Below are positions 54,473-63,029 of a stretch of 64,000 bases of DNA, one piece after another. Numbering within the stretch: the stretch's first letter is position 1; every line of letters begins with the position of its first letter. The notes below the pieces were generated by a model. The model searched no databases, was not told where the DNA came from, and saw only the letters and a list, made by a program, of their open reading frames with translations. This stretch comes from Gemmatimonadota bacterium (GTDB lineage: Bacteria > Latescibacterota > UBA2968 > UBA8231), in contig JABHFS010000188.1 of NCBI GenBank assembly GCA_018672475.1, positions 62,001 to 126,000 on the forward strand, given 5' to 3'. The position numbers were made by a program, and so were the translations under genes.

Positions 54473-55201
54473 TCACCTGCTCGCTGTACGAACTCCCGCC
54501 AGCCAATAACTTTGCCACCGCCCCTGCCCCAGCAGATAATCGACCTGTCCCCCCTCGACATCAATGATAAAAGAACAACGCGTATTTCCGTTTAGAATGG
54601 GCTCCTGCCGCAATACAGCCCGGCAACGCGCCAACACATCCTCTCCGTCCAGGGTCGGCAACCACGTATACAACTCCTGGAGAAAATCTACCATCCGCTC
54701 GTAGCGCCTGACACTGTCCTGTGTCTCGTTGTCGACGACCCCTAAGACCGAATGGTTCGCCCGCGCCAGAAAACCGTCTTCGACAATCTCCGATAGCACC
54801 TGCCCAGCGAAATATTCGACCACCGCGATTCGCTCCCGATCACCCAACATCACATTGCCGCCCAACATCTCAGGATGCTCCGCTGCATAAGCCTCGACCC
54901 GCGCTAGTCCCTCCGCGACATCGGCGGAGCGCGTCAGGACCTCGGCGTTGAGGACTGTACGCAATTCCTCTCGTTCAGGGGTAGCGTTCGTCAAACACTT
55001 CGAGCGCGATATTTGCAACGCCAAACCCCGTGCATTAAGGCCGGAATTGAGCCCCTGTTGGTCGTGGTCAACCAGTGCAAAGTGCGGATATCCACCGTCA
55101 AAGGTATCAAAAAAAGCCCAGCCGGTAGGGGCCGGTGGATAATCGAAATTTTTCAAGAGAAAAGTTCGGCTGTTTTGCGTCACGGCACCGATAGTACACA
55201 T
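54473..55201 (-). CDS. Ntn-hydrolase of the C45 (acyltransferase-like) family
   Basis: This 242-residue protein looks like a short C45/AAT-type N-terminal-nucleophile hydrolase. It starts M-C-T-I-G-A-V, so removal of Met exposes Cys as the catalytic N-terminus. RTFLLKNFDYPP and the LNSGLNARGLALQ stretch follow, then GNVMLGDRERIAVVEYF. AAGGA lies 6 nt before the ATG at 55201. An in-frame TTG two codons earlier would leave Cys internal, so 55201 was chosen. It acts on an amide bond of unknown substrate. It lies 16 bp after the sulfatase gene. Confidence 0.78.
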   Translation of the reverse strand: MCTIGAVTQNSRTFLLKNFDYPPAPTGWAFFDTFDGGYPHFALVDHDQQGLNSGLNARGLALQISRSKCLTNATPEREELRTVLNAEVLTRSADVAEGLARVEAYAAEHPEMLGGNVMLGDRERIAVVEYFAGQVLSEIVEDGFLARANHSVLGVVDNETQDSVRRYERMVDFLQELYTWLPTLDGEDVLARCRAVLRQEPILNGNTRCSFIIDVEGGQVDYLLGQGRWQSYWLAGVRTASR

Positions 55202-55217
55202 ATCCAATCCTTAAAGG

Positions 55218-56609
55218 CTAAAACTGCGTCACCTGTTTAGGGCCAATATCTACCGCGTTGGCCAAAGCATCAAAGCTCTGTTTCATCAATCTGAAACGCA
55301 CTTGCGAAGATGCGGGGTCGTCCCAAAGGTTGTTAAATTCACCAGGGTCCGCCGTCAGATCGTAGAGTTCACCCATCTCGCGATCGTGGTAACAGACCAG
55401 TTTGTAGCGGCGATCGCGTATCATCGTGCCATAGGAACCCTGCAAATGCTCGCGTCCCGGCACGTCCGGGTTGAGCGCGCGGTAATATTCGCTGCGCACA
55501 TAGGCCCGATGATCTTCAGCCTCGGACGCCCCCGTCAACAACGGCCACAACGAGCGCCCCTGTATCCTGTCCGCGACGGCGACACCGGCTAACTGCAACA
55601 GAGTCGGTACGATATCGATCAGTTCAACCAGTGCGTCGCTGACAACGCCCTCGCGAATATGTCCAGGCCACGAGCAGACCAAGGGCACCCTTACCAGACA
55701 CTCGTAAAAACGACAGCCCTTGCCGACGAGTTGGTGGTCGCCGAGCAATTCACCGTGGTCGGAAGTGAAGATCACTAATGTATCCTCGCGTTGGCCACTG
55801 TCTTCTAGCGCCTGTAACATTCGCCCGACATTGTCGTCGACCAATTCAATCATCGCATAATAAGCGGCGGTAACTTCCTTCGCATCCTTCAAGTCAATCG
55901 ATCCGACTCCATCCACCGGCCCCAGTTTCTCATGAGCGGCGACATCCTGCTCGCCCCACAATGGATCGGGCAACGATACCGGGTCGTAGCGGTCGAGATA
56001 TTCTTGCGGCGGATCAAAGGGCCCATGCGGGTCAAATATATTGACGCTCATCAACCAAGGGTCTTCGCGGTCTTCGTTCATAAACTCAATGGCTTTATCA
56101 GCGCACCAAGTCGTCTGATGCAGCTTTGGCGGCAACGACGCCGTATCCTTGCGCAAATCGGCCAGGACATGGCCTTGTTCCTGCACCCAGTCGGCGTAGG
56201 CATGGCCTTCAGGCCATTGATCACGGGAATCATGGCTCCAATGAAATACGCGATAACCATCGTCGCCGCGCGGCTCAACCCGGCCATGCGCACCGGCCAA
56301 GTGCAGCTTGCCGGCGAGCCCGCAATCGTAGTCCGCCCCGTCGGCCAGAAGTTTAGTAACCAACGGGGCTGCACCAGACCAGTAGTCATTGCCATTGGCG
56401 CAGCCGTGCACGGTGCTCGCATACATTCCCGTGAGAAAGCTCGCCCGGCTCGGCGTACAAATCGGGCTTTGGCAGAAGGCATGTGAAAACGCGGTGCCCT
56501 CGCGGACCAAGCGGTCGATATTGGGCGTATTGATATGCTCATTGCCCAACGCGCGAATCGTGTCATAACGCTGTTGGTCGGTGCAGATCCACAGAATATT
56601 CGGCTGCAT
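55218..56609 (-). CDS. Sulfatase with canonical CTPSR motif
   Basis: This 463-residue sulfatase has C51-T-P-S-R55 (in SPICTPSRASFLTGM), the formylglycine site of type I sulfatases; C51 would need FGE or anSME for maturation. Metal motifs are WICTDQQRYD near the N-terminus and FTSDHGELLGDH later. It hydrolyses a sulfate ester, probably on a carbohydrate, but there is no signal peptide, so the substrate would be cytoplasmic. It follows the next sulfatase by 3 bp in the same operon. Confidence 0.94.
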   Translation of the reverse strand: MQPNILWICTDQQRYDTIRALGNEHINTPNIDRLVREGTAFSHAFCQSPICTPSRASFLTGMYASTVHGCANGNDYWSGAAPLVTKLLADGADYDCGLAGKLHLAGAHGRVEPRGDDGYRVFHWSHDSRDQWPEGHAYADWVQEQGHVLADLRKDTASLPPKLHQTTWCADKAIEFMNEDREDPWLMSVNIFDPHGPFDPPQEYLDRYDPVSLPDPLWGEQDVAAHEKLGPVDGVGSIDLKDAKEVTAAYYAMIELVDDNVGRMLQALEDSGQREDTLVIFTSDHGELLGDHQLVGKGCRFYECLVRVPLVCSWPGHIREGVVSDALVELIDIVPTLLQLAGVAVADRIQGRSLWPLLTGASEAEDHRAYVRSEYYRALNPDVPGREHLQGSYGTMIRDRRYKLVCYHDREMGELYDLTADPGEFNNLWDDPASSQVRFRLMKQSFDALANAVDIGPKQVTQF

Positions 56610-56612
56610 GGC

Positions 56613-58100
56613 TTAGTTTTTCAATCCGCTGGTAAAGGGCCGCCCACCGAACCTTACAAGATTATCCGCGTGGTGCCCGCGACCGGTTTGCCGCAACCGC
56701 ACGAGATAATCGGCCCAATCCTGTCGTCGCTCATTAGCGTGCAGGGAGCCCCCCTCGGCGACAATGCCCCAAAACGGATCGCCGCGCAGCCCGTCGCGCA
56801 TGCGTTCAGCGAGCCATTGGTCAATCAGCCGCAACCCCTCGCCGACGAGATCCGGTCGCTTCCCCGCCAGATTCTCTGTCTCGTGCGGGTCGTCCTTCAC
56901 GTTAAATAGCATATACTCGGGAAATTCCTTCAGCCCCGTATGATAGGTGCGGATCAGCAACCAATCTTGCCAACGGGCGCTGCGCTGGCAGCTCCAGGCT
57001 CCCTGACTGAGGATCAGATGGTCGCGCCCCCCCTGATCGTCCGCTAGGTCGGCGGCAAAACTTTCGCCATTCCACGACGCCGGTATCTTCCCATCCACCA
57101 AGTCGATCAAGGTCGCGGCAAAGTCGATATTGTAGTGAAAACCGTCCCGCGCCTGGCCTTGACCGCCGTCAGTCACACCGGGCCAACGCACAATAAGCGG
57201 CACGCGATTACAGATATAATCGGCCGTCTGGTGATCCCCCCAAACATTGAGCTCGCCCTGGTTTTCGCCGTGGTCAGCACTGATGACAATCGCGGTGTCC
57301 TCGTAAACACCCAGGTCTTTAAGGTCTTGTACGATCTTGCCAATATGATGGTCCGCAAAGTGGATGCCCGTATCATAGCCGTCCATATGCGCCTTGGCGT
57401 CGTCGAGCGTCTTGATATGCCCACAGCCCATGCGCCAACCGTCCGGCAACGTGTCGGTAATACCAGAGACTTCCGTCGCGCTGTGCGGACCAAAGCTCTC
57501 GTTTTGCCGGTCGATAAGATCCTGGGTGATCCAATCTTCGATCGGTTCGTCGGCAAAGGGATTGCCGTATTCTTCCGGGTGGTCATAGGGCGAGTGCGGA
57601 TCCCAAAAATTGACGTGCAAAAACCAGTTGTCCTCTGCACCATTATTTTGCAGCCAGCGCTGCATCACCGGATAAACCTCGTGCGCGTCGTCCTGCCCGC
57701 CGCCGCCGGTATCGTGCGTTTCGGAAAACCCGTAGGTCACCTGATAGGAGGTATGGCGGTTGGGAAAAGGGCTGATCATTGCCGTGTGATACCCCGCTCG
57801 CCTCAGCGCCGAACCCAGCGCATCTTGGGCAAAATCTGAACGAAACCGCCGGCTCTCCCCCTGCAGCGGCAGATCCGCGTATTCGCCGCCGTGATTTATC
57901 GCCCCAGTGCAGGTACCAAAACGGCCGGAAAAAAATGCCGTGCGACTCGGTAAACAAGGCGTATCGGTGGCATAACAATTATTGAAGCGCACGCCTTCGG
58001 CGGCCAGCGCGTCGATATGGGGGGACGTCTGGCGGTGATAACCATAACACGAAAGATGGTCAGGGCGGAGCGAATCGACATCGATATATAAAATGCGCAT
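56613..58100 (-). CDS. Sulfatase with canonical CLPSR motif
   Basis: This 495-residue sulfatase has C49-L-P-S-R53 (TPCLPSRTAFFSGR) and the metal motifs ILYIDVDSLRPDHLS and ISADHGENQGE. The aligned Cys makes it a formylglycine-dependent enzyme. It has a long C-terminal domain but no signal peptide. It lies 14 bp after the selenocysteine-type redoxin gene, with GAAGG before the ATG, so the two are co-transcribed. The N-terminal half shares a fold and spacing with the Thr-type enzyme at 738-2162. Confidence 0.94.
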   Translation of the reverse strand: MRILYIDVDSLRPDHLSCYGYHRQTSPHIDALAAEGVRFNNCYATDTPCLPSRTAFFSGRFGTCTGAINHGGEYADLPLQGESRRFRSDFAQDALGSALRRAGYHTAMISPFPNRHTSYQVTYGFSETHDTGGGGQDDAHEVYPVMQRWLQNNGAEDNWFLHVNFWDPHSPYDHPEEYGNPFADEPIEDWITQDLIDRQNESFGPHSATEVSGITDTLPDGWRMGCGHIKTLDDAKAHMDGYDTGIHFADHHIGKIVQDLKDLGVYEDTAIVISADHGENQGELNVWGDHQTADYICNRVPLIVRWPGVTDGGQGQARDGFHYNIDFAATLIDLVDGKIPASWNGESFAADLADDQGGRDHLILSQGAWSCQRSARWQDWLLIRTYHTGLKEFPEYMLFNVKDDPHETENLAGKRPDLVGEGLRLIDQWLAERMRDGLRGDPFWGIVAEGGSLHANERRQDWADYLVRLRQTGRGHHADNLVRFGGRPFTSGLKN

Positions 58101-58114
58101 GAGACCTTCGATAT

Positions 58115-58678
58115 TTATTGTACGGTGGCGCGCGCCGCTGCCAACAAGACTTGCGGATCGAGACGCACTTGATAGGTGGGGTTGACGAAGTGAAAGGCAA
58201 TTTTGCCGTCGGCGCCGATAACAAATACCGCCGGTACGGGTAAGATTCTCTTGCCCGGTTTGCCCCAGGCGATTCCATAGGCCTTCAACGCCGCGGCCGT
58301 ACGGTCGCTTAGCAGCACGAAGTCCAGTTTATTTTTTTGTCGGGTCTTGAGCAAGTTTCCCGGCGTGTCCGGTGCAATGGCGATCAACTGGAAACCCAGT
58401 TCGTGCAATGCGGCATTGTGTTTTTGCAACTCGACCAGTTGCCTATTGCAATGCGGTCACCAATGGCCGCGGTAAAAGACCAGCACCGTCGGTTTATCCA
58501 CCAAAGCCGCCCAAAAATCGAAGGCTGTTCCCTGATCATCCACCAGGCCGGCCGGCGCGGGAGCTTGCATACCTACCAGCAAAGGCCGCACATCCGTCGC
58601 CGTTTCCGGCACTTCCTGCGCACAGAGGACCCCGGAAAAACCCAACAGACAAAGCGCGACAAAATAAAACTTTCTCAT
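58115..58678 (-). CDS. Putative selenoprotein: secreted Prx-like redoxin with UxxC
   Basis: Reading the TGA at 58457-58459 as selenocysteine gives 187 residues from an ATG at 58678. Residues 1-20 are a signal peptide (FVALCLLGFSGVLCA). The AhpC/TSA-like fold follows, and TVLVFYRGHW-U74-P-H-C77 matches the family's F-Y-R-G-x-W-C-P-x-C, with U exactly at the catalytic Cys. The frame on the 3' side continues with QLVELQKHNAALHELGFQL and later PVPAVFVIGADGKIAF, so both halves are intact. A hairpin with a GGUC loop follows at the right distance. It heads an operon with two sulfatases. A nonsense mutation is the alternative. Confidence 0.85.
58426..58459 (-). promoter_or_regulatory. Candidate bacterial SECIS hairpin after the Sec74 UGA
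   Basis: The mRNA after the UGA folds into GCAACU-GGUCG-AGUUGC (58426-58442), a 6-bp perfect stem with the 5-nt loop GGUCG starting 21 nt after the UGA. The E. coli fdhF SECIS has a GGUCU-type loop on a similar stem about 18-19 nt after its UGA. The resemblance in loop and spacing is close. Confidence 0.75.
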
Positions 58679-58766
58679 ATGCTGAACTCTTCCCGTTATC
58701 ACACATCCCATTGGCGTATATTTACAGATTCGTAATCTACGCTCCCGCACCGACGGCCACAAACTT

Positions 58767-59768
58767 ATGCGCAATGCCCTTATACTCGTCTTCGCACTCG
58801 CAACCACCATTTTTGCCAACGATAGCGCCCCCGACAAATCTCAGGTCCAGGGCATTACCATTTCCACGCACGGCGGCGGCCGCGACTGGGGCTCAGATGC
58901 CATTGTGCCGACCTTGCTGGCCATCCGCGACCTCGGCGCCAACTGGGTCGCGATCCACCCCTATGCCAGCATTAACGCCGACGGCTCGTTGCGCTGGTCC
59001 CCAATCGACCCAGAAAACCCGCCAGCGCATATCGCCCGCCCCATCCGGGAAGCGCACCGCCTAGGGCTGAGCATCTGCATCAAACCGCATATCGCCTATT
59101 GGCGCTCGCCTTTTTCTTGGCGAGGCGAAATCACGTTCGAAGACAACAAAAAATGGCAGCGATTTTGGCGGGGATACAAGCAGTGGATCACACAAGTGGC
59201 CGCCGTCAGCGGCCAAGCCGACGGCTTTGTCGTGGGGACCGAGTTGGACCTCACCTTGCAATACGAAGAGGAATGGCGCGACATTATTGCGGCCGTCCGC
59301 CAACATACCGACGCGCCATTGACCTACGCGGCCAACTGGACGGACTACCAGCGAGTGCCCTTTTGGGACGCATTAGATGTAATCGGCATCCAAGCCTATT
59401 TCCCGCTCACTGACGACCCGGATTACGACAAAGAGGATATTCGCCAAGGTTGGACCATCCGCATGCAAGAAATGGGCGAATACTCCGAGCGGCACAACCG
59501 CCAGATTCTCTTCACCGAATTGGGCTACAACCAGTCGCATCAAGCCCCCATCAAACCTTGGGCCTACGAGGTAGATGGCGAGGACGCGCAGCCCATTCAG
59601 GCCTATTGCATGCGCACTGCGCTCGCGGCCATCGCCGCCGAACCCCGCGTCGTCGGCGCCCTGCTATGGAAGTGGTTTCCGCACCCGCGCCCGGTGGGCC
59701 GCAATTTTCAATTGGCCACACCGCCGATCAAACAAATTATCTCCGAGGCCTGGCTCAGCCCTCGATAA
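58767..59768 (+). CDS. GH113-like glycoside hydrolase
   Basis: This 333-residue TIM-barrel protein has a signal peptide (residues 1-17) and resembles glycoside hydrolase family 113 beta-mannanases. VVGTELDLT gives the acid/base Glu (E159) and ILFTELGYN the nucleophile Glu (E251). The WVAIHPYASI, CIKPHIAY and ALLWKWFPHP segments are aromatic subsites seen in this family. It may cleave a mannan or a related polymer outside the cytoplasm. It is divergent from the Sec-type redoxin gene (88 bp between starts) and its 3' end overlaps the next gene by 14 bp. Confidence 0.82.
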   Translation: MRNALILVFALATTIFANDSAPDKSQVQGITISTHGGGRDWGSDAIVPTLLAIRDLGANWVAIHPYASINADGSLRWSPIDPENPPAHIARPIREAHRLGLSICIKPHIAYWRSPFSWRGEITFEDNKKWQRFWRGYKQWITQVAAVSGQADGFVVGTELDLTLQYEEEWRDIIAAVRQHTDAPLTYAANWTDYQRVPFWDALDVIGIQAYFPLTDDPDYDKEDIRQGWTIRMQEMGEYSERHNRQILFTELGYNQSHQAPIKPWAYEVDGEDAQPIQAYCMRTALAAIAAEPRVVGALLWKWFPHPRPVGRNFQLATPPIKQIISEAWLSPR

Positions 59769-60753
59769 GCCCCGTCCCGCGCAACAAAGTCTCCTGCACC
59801 AATAGCTCATGGTCGAGCGAACGATCTGGCTCTTGCTCGCCTTTTAGCACTCGCACGAAGGCTTCTAGTTCCAGGTCATAGAGCCCCTGCCGCCCGATGC
59901 CTTCGAAGTTCACCGTCTGCTCGCCTTTTTCATAACCGCCCGCCGCTTCTGTCAGACAGAGCCGAATCGCATGGCCCGGTTCGAAGGGCTCGATCAGGAT
60001 AGCACTGCCCTTGTCCCCGTAGACCTCGAAGCGCCGCGCCATTGGCTGCGGCTCCATCGCCGCGATATCGATCCAGGCCATTGCCCGCTCGTATTCGAAC
60101 ACCCCTAGCGTATTATCGTGAAAATCGGGCACGAGCCCGGTATCATTGCGCAAAAAAGTCGTCGTTTTCTCCGGCCGCCCCAAAATCCATACTACCTGGT
60201 CCAGCATATGCCCGGCCAAATCGAAGAAGATACCGCCATAGTGTCCATCGGCAATTACCTGCCGAGCCTCGGGTGCGAGTTTGGTCGACATATGCGCGCG
60301 CAGCGAATAGACATTGCCGAGAAAACCCGAACGCGCCCAATCCGCGATCTGCACAAAACCCGGATGGTAGCGAAACATAAAGCCCATCTGCACCTGCAAC
60401 TTTTTGGCTCTGGCTTCCGCTACGACGCGCTGCCATTGCTCCCACTTGTCGCCGGCCGGTTTGTCATACCATACGTGCTTGCCGGCCTGCACGATCTGCT
60501 CGGTCTGATCCAGACTCTCGCTGTTGAGCCCTTCAGAAGAAATCGCGACAATCGAATCGTCGCCAAGCATTTCCTCCGCGCTGTCAAAAAAACGAACCTG
60601 GCCATAGGGCCCGTCACCGCCCTGGACCGCCCGACGGCGCTCCGCGTCGGGTTCATACAGACCGACGACTTCAACTTCTGAATTGCTAAGCATTGATTGC
60701 AGCTTGCCCGAGGCGTGACCGTGCTTGGTCCCATACTGCGCCATGCGAATCAT
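59755..60753 (-). CDS. Gfo/Idh/MocA family oxidoreductase
   Basis: This 332-residue protein belongs to the family by its C-terminal domain and the Y-D-K-P-A-G-D-K segment, in which the usual E-K-P signature reads D-K-P (VWYDKPAGDKWEQW). The N-terminal motif is degenerate: MAQYGTKHGHASGKL has no G-x-G-x-x-G. The block YGGIFFDLAGHMLDQVVWILG has the Asp/His catalytic pair of this family. The poor cofactor motif suggests either an unusual nucleotide binding or altered activity. It lies 105 bp downstream of kduD on the same strand. Confidence 0.85.
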   Translation of the reverse strand: MIRMAQYGTKHGHASGKLQSMLSNSEVEVVGLYEPDAERRRAVQGGDGPYGQVRFFDSAEEMLGDDSIVAISSEGLNSESLDQTEQIVQAGKHVWYDKPAGDKWEQWQRVVAEARAKKLQVQMGFMFRYHPGFVQIADWARSGFLGNVYSLRAHMSTKLAPEARQVIADGHYGGIFFDLAGHMLDQVVWILGRPEKTTTFLRNDTGLVPDFHDNTLGVFEYERAMAWIDIAAMEPQPMARRFEVYGDKGSAILIEPFEPGHAIRLCLTEAAGGYEKGEQTVNFEGIGRQGLYDLELEAFVRVLKGEQEPDRSLDHELLVQETLLRGTGLIEG

Positions 60754-60857
60754 AATAAACTCCTGAGATTAATAGAGACTATCACACAAAAACACCGTGC
60801 CGCTATGGCCGACATTTTCTGTCTTAGTCTATAGCCTGAATTTCATAACCAGTCGCC

Positions 60858-61625
60858 TTAGCGGCCCATCCAACCGCCGTCGACGACGACGATCGAGCCG
60901 TGCACATAATCGGAAGCGCGCGAAGAAAGCCACACCACCGCTCCCTTTAAATCATCCGGCGATCCCCACTTAGCGGCCGGGATTCGCACCATCAGTTGCT
61001 CGTTGCGCGCGGCATCATCGCGCAGTGCCTGATTGTTGTCGGTGGCGATATAGCCCGGCGCGATTGAATTAACATTGACCCCCTTACTCGCCCACTCATT
61101 TGCCAAGGCCATCGTCAATTGCCCGATGCCACCCTTAGCCGCCGCATACCCGGGCACGGTGATCCCACCCTGAAAAGTCAATACAGAGGCGGTAAATACT
61201 ATCTTGCCTTCACCGCGAGCGACCATCTCCTTGCCAAACTCCCGCGACAAGACGAATTGCGCGTTCAAGTTCACCTCAATGACCTTGTCCCAATATTCAT
61301 CGGAATGTTCCACCGCCGGTGCACGCATAATCGTGCCGGCATTGTTGATCAGAATGTCGATCTGCCCGACATCCTTTTTAACTTGATTGGCAAAGGCGTG
61401 CACCGCTTCTCTGTCGCTAAAATCACAGGCATACCCCTTAAAACTCTTGCCGCGCTCGGCGATATCCTTGCCGACCTCGGAGTCTTCTTCCAATGTGGCA
61501 CTGACCCCGACGATATCGGCGCCGGCCTCGGCCAATGCCTGCGCAAACCCGCGCCCAATGCCGCGCCGGCATCCGGTGACCAGTGCCGTCTTGCCGTCTA
61601 GTTTAAATAAATCCAGAATTCCCAT
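60858..61625 (-). CDS. kduD: 2-dehydro-3-deoxy-D-gluconate 5-dehydrogenase-like SDR (KduD)
   Basis: This 255-residue classical SDR begins ILDLFKLDGKTALVTGCRRG, the KduD-like N-terminus, and has the NNAG motif at 94-97. The catalytic set is S147, Y160 and K164 (in TASVLTFQGGITVPGYAAAK). The C-terminal APGYIATDNNQALRDD and VHGSIVVVDGGWM match KduD proteins. It would interconvert diketo- and keto-deoxygluconate from uronic-acid breakdown with NAD(H). It is coupled (TAAATG) to the zinc dehydrogenase upstream. Other sugar SDRs are possible. Confidence 0.82.
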   Translation of the reverse strand: MGILDLFKLDGKTALVTGCRRGIGRGFAQALAEAGADIVGVSATLEEDSEVGKDIAERGKSFKGYACDFSDREAVHAFANQVKKDVGQIDILINNAGTIMRAPAVEHSDEYWDKVIEVNLNAQFVLSREFGKEMVARGEGKIVFTASVLTFQGGITVPGYAAAKGGIGQLTMALANEWASKGVNVNSIAPGYIATDNNQALRDDAARNEQLMVRIPAAKWGSPDDLKGAVVWLSSRASDYVHGSIVVVDGGWMGR

Positions 61626-62648
61626 TTATTCCCCCTGTGTGTCGATTAGAATCTTAACCGCGTCCGTCCCCGCCTCCAGCCGCGCGAAGGCGTCTGGCAA
61701 CTCGTCGAGAGACAATCTTTCCGTTATTAACTTTTCTAAAGGCAGTTCGCCACTCGCTGTCAGTTCGATAGCCCGGTCGTAATCCTCCGGCTCATAGACC
61801 CGCACGCCGCACATCTTTAATTCGCGCCAGAAAAACTGGAACAGATCAATTTTCGGCGGCTCGGCAAAAATCGCCACCACCACGATTCGCCCGCGCACCT
61901 TAGCGAGCTTTGTCATCACCTCAGCCCCGGCCTGCGATCCAGACACCTCGAAGACCACATCGGCACCCCCGCCCTCGGTCCAAGCTTCGACGTGGGCCAC
62001 AAAATCTTCTTTTCGCGGGTTAACCGTCTCCAGCCCCAACGAGCGCGCCATCTGTAACCGATACTCGTTGACCTCAGCGACGCGAACCTCGGCCCCGGCG
62101 TGACGAGCCACCAACGCGTTGAGCAAACCGATCGGCCCACCACCGATTACCACCGCCTTTTCACCCGACACGACTTCGCCCAAGCGCACGTCATGACAGG
62201 CCACAGCCATCGGCTCGACCAACGCGGCCAGATCCATCGGCATATCGTCTGGCAATCGATGCAAGGTATACGCTGGCACCGTCCACGACCCTTGAAAAGC
62301 ACCCGGGCTATCGATGCCGATGAAATTGAGCTTCTGACAGACATGGCCATTACCCGCGTTACAGGCCGCGCATTGCCCACAGGCATCCAAAGGACGCACG
62401 ACCACCGAATCACCTATCGCCCAACCCGTCACATCGGTCCCCATCTCGACGATCTTGCCCGACATCTCGTGGCCGATAACCTGCGGCATATCGATGCGGC
62501 CGTCCATATGCCCCATATAAATATGCAAGTCCGTGCCGCACACTCCGCAATAGGCCACCTCGATCCGCACCTCGCCGGAGCCGGGTGCCTGTATCTTGCA
62601 TTCGCCGACTCTAATTTCGCGGTCGCCGCCATAATACGCTGCCTTCAC
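61626..62648 (-). CDS. Zinc-dependent alcohol/sorbitol dehydrogenase-like (MDR)
   Basis: This 340-residue medium-chain dehydrogenase has the catalytic zinc ligands C37 (CGVCGTD) and H60-E61 (IGHEMSG). The structural zinc Cys set is C90, C93, C96 and C104 (DACGQCAACNAGNGHVC). The NAD motif VIGGGPIGLLNALVA follows. It oxidises polyols or sugar alcohols, such as sorbitol, threonine or gluconate-type substrates. It starts with GTG, preceded by GGAGAAC. As first gene of the kduD unit it points to hexuronate or polyol catabolism. Confidence 0.92.
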   Translation of the reverse strand: MKAAYYGGDREIRVGECKIQAPGSGEVRIEVAYCGVCGTDLHIYMGHMDGRIDMPQVIGHEMSGKIVEMGTDVTGWAIGDSVVVRPLDACGQCAACNAGNGHVCQKLNFIGIDSPGAFQGSWTVPAYTLHRLPDDMPMDLAALVEPMAVACHDVRLGEVVSGEKAVVIGGGPIGLLNALVARHAGAEVRVAEVNEYRLQMARSLGLETVNPRKEDFVAHVEAWTEGGGADVVFEVSGSQAGAEVMTKLAKVRGRIVVVAIFAEPPKIDLFQFFWRELKMCGVRVYEPEDYDRAIELTASGELPLEKLITERLSLDELPDAFARLEAGTDAVKILIDTQGE

Positions 62649-63029
62649 TATCGTTCTCCTTATTCGTCAGATTAAGCTGTTATAAATATCATGATCAGAA
62701 AAATAACCATCCATTGTTACGAACACATCGAAACGCACTTCAATCTTTTAGAATCGCATGGCCTCTAACGGCTCTCTGTTTTACGAACCGGACTGAGCGT
62801 ATAGCGAAGCTATTCAGCTATAAACAAATACGTCGGTAGTAAAAAACTCAACGTATGTGTCTTGACCATACCGTCTAAAAGGCTAATTAGAGAATTCAGC
62901 AAATGCTTGAATTTGACTGGAATATGATCCCAAACAATAAACCCAGACCGCTTAAATTCCAGCGTTCCCTCTCCCTCCCATTGAGCATCGTGCATCCACA
63001 TGTTAGCCAGAAGGATGACCGTAGTCGAC
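62649..63029. other. Gap with promoter region and a possible remnant
   Basis: The right part is AT-rich and reads on the minus strand as LEFKRSGFIVWDHIPVKF and onward, a stretch with protein-like character but no start or clear family. The left part is probably the promoter region of the dehydrogenase operon. No gene is supported. Confidence 0.4.

Noticed and set aside
57135..57839. 234-codon plus-strand frame opposite the second sulfatase
   Set aside because: It lies entirely within the antisense of a conserved sulfatase and shows no domain.
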